A stretch of 64,000 bases of DNA from Rhodanobacteraceae bacterium (lineage in GTDB: Bacteria > Pseudomonadota > Gammaproteobacteria > Xanthomonadales > SZUA-5), in assembly GCA_016713135.1 (NCBI GenBank), contig JADJPR010000020.1:124001-188000 (forward strand), written 5' to 3'. The notes under the pieces were generated by a model that searched no databases, was not told where the DNA came from, and worked only from the letters and a program-made list of their open reading frames with translations. Below, one piece after another: positions 61,316 to 64,000 of the stretch (position 1 is the stretch's first letter; every line of letters starts with the position of its first letter). The position numbers and the translations under genes were made by a program.

Positions 61316-63252
61316 AGCAGGCCGCACAGCCCACGCTGGCCGAGCGCTGGGCGGCGGCCTGGCCCGACGCACTGGCGGCGTGGAGCCCGTACACCCGGCT
61401 CAAGGCGCCGCTGCTGCTGGACAGCAGCAAGGCAGCCGCGGCGCAGGGCCTGACCGGCAGTTTCGCGATGATCCGGCTGGTCGACCAGACCGTGGTGATC
61501 GACCTCGAAGGCGTGCGCAAGCTCGGCATCGAGGATTACGCGGTGGAAGTGCTGGCGCACGAGATCGGCCATCACGTCTACGCGCCGGCCTCGATCAGCG
61601 AGCACACCCGCTCGCTCGCACGCATGTTCCCGGCGCTGCCGTCGATGACCCAGCACGCGCCGATGATCGCCAACCTGTACACGGACCTGCTGATCAACGA
61701 CCGCCTGACACGCAGCGCCGGGCTGCGCCTGCCTGAACTGATGCAGGCAGTGGTGCGCGGCAGTCAGCAGGGCAAGGCGAGCAAGCTGTGGACGCTGTAC
61801 CTGCGGATCTACGAACTGCTGTGGGGAATGGAGCGCGGCAGCCTGTGCGGGCGCGAGTTGGTGCCGGCCGCGCCCGGCGCAGTCCCGGCGCCAATGGAGG
61901 CGAAACCGCGCAAGGGCGCGCAGGCAAAGCCGGCCACCGATGCCACATCGGGCACCGACGACGTCGTGATGCCGGCCGCGTACAAGGCCGACACCGCGAT
62001 CACCGACGAGGCGATCGACCTCGACGCCCGCCTCGCCGCGCGGCTGGTGCGCCACCATGCGCGGCACTGGCTGGATGGCGCCGGGCGCTTCGCCTTGCTG
62101 GTCCTGCCCTACCTGATCGAAGACGCGCAGGCCGGCGAGAAACTGCAGCAGCTGATGGACACCAAGGATGCCGGTCAGGGCGGCCAGCCCGAGGGCCTGA
62201 CCGGGATGGATCCTGAGGAGAGCGGTCCGATCCATCATCCCGCGCTGGACGACGACCTGGGCGAGGCGCCCGAAGCCGAGGACGGGGAAGATGGCAAGTC
62301 GCCCGCCCCGGGCAAGCCCACCCAGGGCCAGGGCGGCCAGGGTCAGGCACGCGATCCCTACCAGTATGGAGAGTTGCTGCGCCTGGCCGGGCTCAAGCTG
62401 GATCGCCAGCAGGCGGCGATGCGCTACTACGCGGAGCGCGCGCGGCCTTACCTGGTGCCCTTCCCCAGCCTGCCGGCCAGCCAGAGTGCGGACCCGCTGC
62501 CGGAGGGCCTGGACCCGTGGGAAGCGGGCGATCCGCTGGAACTTATCGACTGGCGCGAGAGCCTGACGCTGAGTCCGCGGCCGATTCCTGGCCTGACCAC
62601 CGTGCAGCGTCGTTACGGGGTACAACCTGGCAGCGAGCCGCAACGTCGTCCGCTGGACCTGGACCTGTATGTCGACAGCTCCGGCTCGATGCCCAACCCG
62701 ACCACGCTACTGTCCTGGCCGGCACTCGCCGGTGCGGTGATCTGCCTGTCGGCGCTGCGCGCCGGCGCGGCGGTGCAGGTGACCCTGTGGGCCAGCCGCC
62801 AGCAGGTGATGAGCACCCCGGGCTTCGTACGCTCCGCCGACGAGTGCCTGAAGATCCTCACCGGCTACTACGGCGGCGGCACCCAGTTCCCGCTGCCGAC
62901 GCTGCGCGAGACCCACGCCGGGCGGGTCAAGCTCAAGCGCCCGACGCACATCCTGGTGGTCTCGGACGACGGCGCCTCGACCATGTTCGACACCGCGGAC
63001 GAGAAGGGCACGCCCGGAATCGAGGTGTGCTCGCAGGCACTCGCCCATGCCGGCGGCGGCGGCACCCTGGCGCTGAACATCCCGGCCAACTGGGACCGCC
63101 AGAAGCAAAACTCCAGCTACTACGCCAACGCCTATCGCTGGATCCAGCGTGCGCGCAAGGAACAGGGCTGGCTGGTGTCCGCCGTCGCCAACATGCCGGA
63201 CCTGCTGGCCTTCGCGCGCGAGTTCACGCGCAAGCACTATCGGCCGGAGTAG
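61312..63252 (+). CDS. Metallopeptidase-like / von Willebrand factor A protein
   Basis: This is a 646-residue protein. Near the N-terminus it has the zinc-protease motif HEIGHH (His83, Glu84, His87). A central acidic and Gln-rich linker (~310-350) follows. The C-terminus has a vWA domain with the MIDAS motif DSSGS at 455-459. The GTG start at 61312 overlaps the previous stop (GTGA). vWA domains are usual partners of MoxR ATPases. The combination with HExxH suggests a protease whose activity is set by the ATPase, but this is inference. Confidence 0.82.
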   Translation: MKQAAQPTLAERWAAAWPDALAAWSPYTRLKAPLLLDSSKAAAAQGLTGSFAMIRLVDQTVVIDLEGVRKLGIEDYAVEVLAHEIGHHVYAPASISEHTRSLARMFPALPSMTQHAPMIANLYTDLLINDRLTRSAGLRLPELMQAVVRGSQQGKASKLWTLYLRIYELLWGMERGSLCGRELVPAAPGAVPAPMEAKPRKGAQAKPATDATSGTDDVVMPAAYKADTAITDEAIDLDARLAARLVRHHARHWLDGAGRFALLVLPYLIEDAQAGEKLQQLMDTKDAGQGGQPEGLTGMDPEESGPIHHPALDDDLGEAPEAEDGEDGKSPAPGKPTQGQGGQGQARDPYQYGELLRLAGLKLDRQQAAMRYYAERARPYLVPFPSLPASQSADPLPEGLDPWEAGDPLELIDWRESLTLSPRPIPGLTTVQRRYGVQPGSEPQRRPLDLDLYVDSSGSMPNPTTLLSWPALAGAVICLSALRAGAAVQVTLWASRQQVMSTPGFVRSADECLKILTGYYGGGTQFPLPTLRETHAGRVKLKRPTHILVVSDDGASTMFDTADEKGTPGIEVCSQALAHAGGGGTLALNIPANWDRQKQNSSYYANAYRWIQRARKEQGWLVSAVANMPDLLAFAREFTRKHYRPE

Positions 63253-63397
63253 CGCGGGAAGTTGCGCCCGAATGCGTCGGTTCACTATGCTCGACGAGTA
63301 ATATATTTGATTGCCGCGTTAATAGCCCCTGTCAAGAGCGATGCCCACATCGCCATTAAAAAGCGTGCGCGCGCTCTTGTGCATGTCCTCTCTCTTC
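63253..63397. other. AT-rich boundary after the MoxR/vWA operon
   Basis: This is a short region with no gene. Composition changes near 63,290 (TAATATATTTGATT). It may mark the edge of an acquired segment. No direct repeat or tRNA is visible as an attachment site. Confidence 0.4.
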
Positions 63398-63682
63398 TCA
63401 ATCCACGATCGATACGCGGACACCGGCGCCAAGGACAAAGAGGCGTTGAATATCGTCTGCCGAAAGCTCGATGTCGAGGCGTTTATATCCGTCGCCCAAC
63501 ACCATTTTGGCTACGTAAACGTCTAGATGCACTTCCTCAACGCCCTCGATGGATGGCAGATATGTATTCTGATCACCCATTTGCGAAAGAATACTGTGAA
63601 TGTGGTCCGACAAGTCCATTGAATGAGCTCTTGATCTCAACTCCCACATTCCCGTGGACGCCACAATACATTTTCCGCCCAT
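63398..63682 (-). CDS. DUF4279-like protein, N-terminus uncertain
   Basis: At least 94 residues (GMWELRSRAHSMDLSDHIHS and DIELSADDIQRLFVLGAGVR) resemble DUF4279 proteins of unknown function. The frame is open to a stop at 63767-63769, and the upstream codons (RISAHPTRAQRKGG) also fit the family. There is no ATG, GTG or TTG there, so the real start may be further up in another frame or lost. The region is AT-richer than the rest of the window. Confidence 0.5.
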   Translation of the reverse strand: MGGKCIVASTGMWELRSRAHSMDLSDHIHSILSQMGDQNTYLPSIEGVEEVHLDVYVAKMVLGDGYKRLDIELSADDIQRLFVLGAGVRVSIVD

Positions 63683-63800
63683 TGAGTGCCGGAGACCACC
63701 CTTGCGTTGAGCCCTCGTGGGATGAGCGCTGATTCTTGCGCCAATCAGACCGGGCCTCGGTGTTTTCTAAGCGTCCGAATCCTCGCCTAACACACTCTAT

Positions 63801-64000
63801 TTATTGAACGCGCTTCACTTGCACCGGAATGGCAAGATGTTCCCGTGCACGGCTAATGACCAGCTGCCGCCGCTCTGTACTGGCACCTGCTTCAAGCAGG
63901 CTGATGTCTTGCGATTGGCGATCCAACTCGGATTGCACAACGGGGCTTGATAAAATAGCGCCTTCGTCAATCACGTTACCTCCGATTTCTCGGATCGCCC
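63801..64000 (-). CDS. C-terminal part of an unknown protein (5' end outside window)
   Basis: The last ~65 codons of a reading frame entering from the right edge read like natural protein (GASTERRQLVISRAREHLA, PVQVKRVQ) and end with TAA at 63801-63803. The composition is less GC-rich than elsewhere. I do not recognise the family. It precedes the DUF4279-like gene in the same direction. Confidence 0.5.
   Translation of the reverse strand, partial: AIREIGGNVIDEGAILSSPVVQSELDRQSQDISLLEAGASTERRQLVISRAREHLAIPVQVKRVQ

Noticed and set aside
63253..63400. Attachment site or tRNA at the composition change
   Set aside because: No tRNA fold or flanking direct repeat could be found in the visible sequence.

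Overview
The window looks like chromosomal DNA of a high-GC gammaproteobacterium of the Xanthomonadales/Lysobacterales, probably close to Rhodanobacteraceae or Xanthomonadaceae. The evidence is gene content and order: a dipeptidyl peptidase IV-type S9 protease, the aa3 oxidase order DUF2244-ctaC-ctaD-small ORF-ctaG-ctaE, the gpmI-envC-S41 protease cluster, gspA-gspB, a PutA without an N-terminal DNA-binding domain, and several secreted proteins ending in a short ...DGFE tail. No tRNA, rRNA, CRISPR array or insertion sequence was recognised. The last ~750 bases are visibly AT-richer and look acquired.

Layout. 1-10 kb: S9 peptidase (5' truncated), a carboxylesterase with two N-terminal repeats, a large sensor diguanylate cyclase, and a trypsin-like protease overlapping an FHA membrane protein. 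10-15 kb: cytochrome c oxidase operon (minus strand). 15-20 kb: gpmI, envC and an S41 protease. 20-23.5 kb: minus-strand gspA, gspB, rhomboid protease and DUF1820. 23.6-28 kb: ECF sigma factor, anti-sigma protein and TPR-CHAT protease. 28-35 kb: two large secreted proteins with ...GFE tails and a secreted lectin-fold-like protein. 35-37.6 kb: ispA, xseB, an SDR and an SDR fragment. 38-44 kb: putA, a 5'-nucleotidase lipoprotein and a phosphoribosyltransferase. 44-52 kb: a chaperone-usher fimbrial operon behind a sigma-54-type promoter, followed by a convergent sigma-54 response regulator and hybrid histidine kinase. 52-58.6 kb: ruvC and two S74-chaperone fibre proteins, each next to a small ...DGFE protein, with a lipoprotein and a DUF2200 protein between. 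58.7-63.3 kb: a three-gene operon of MoxR ATPase, unknown protein and HExxH/vWA protein. 63.3-64 kb: a DUF4279-like ORF and the C-terminus of an unknown protein.

Three themes stand out. (1) Several secreted proteins share a C-terminal [FH]-x-[DN]-G-F-E tail that I do not recognise as a named sorting signal. (2) Intergenic regions carry many inverted-repeat elements whose arms are tandem 7-mers or 9-mers (TGGGTTG, GTGAGTG, AAAAGTG, TTTGCGTCC, CGCGGAGA types), sometimes nested, plus a REP-like palindrome. (3) There are translationally coupled multi-gene modules (ECF/anti-sigma/CHAT; MoxR/unknown/vWA; pilus operon plus sigma-54 two-component pair) that probably act as units.

Six otherwise well-preserved genes show seven apparent single-base frameshifts: the anti-sigma gene, the CHAT gene (two), ispA, the pilin gene, the usher gene and the histidine kinase gene. 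This is more consistent with indel errors in the assembly than with independent decay, but it cannot be settled from the sequence alone.
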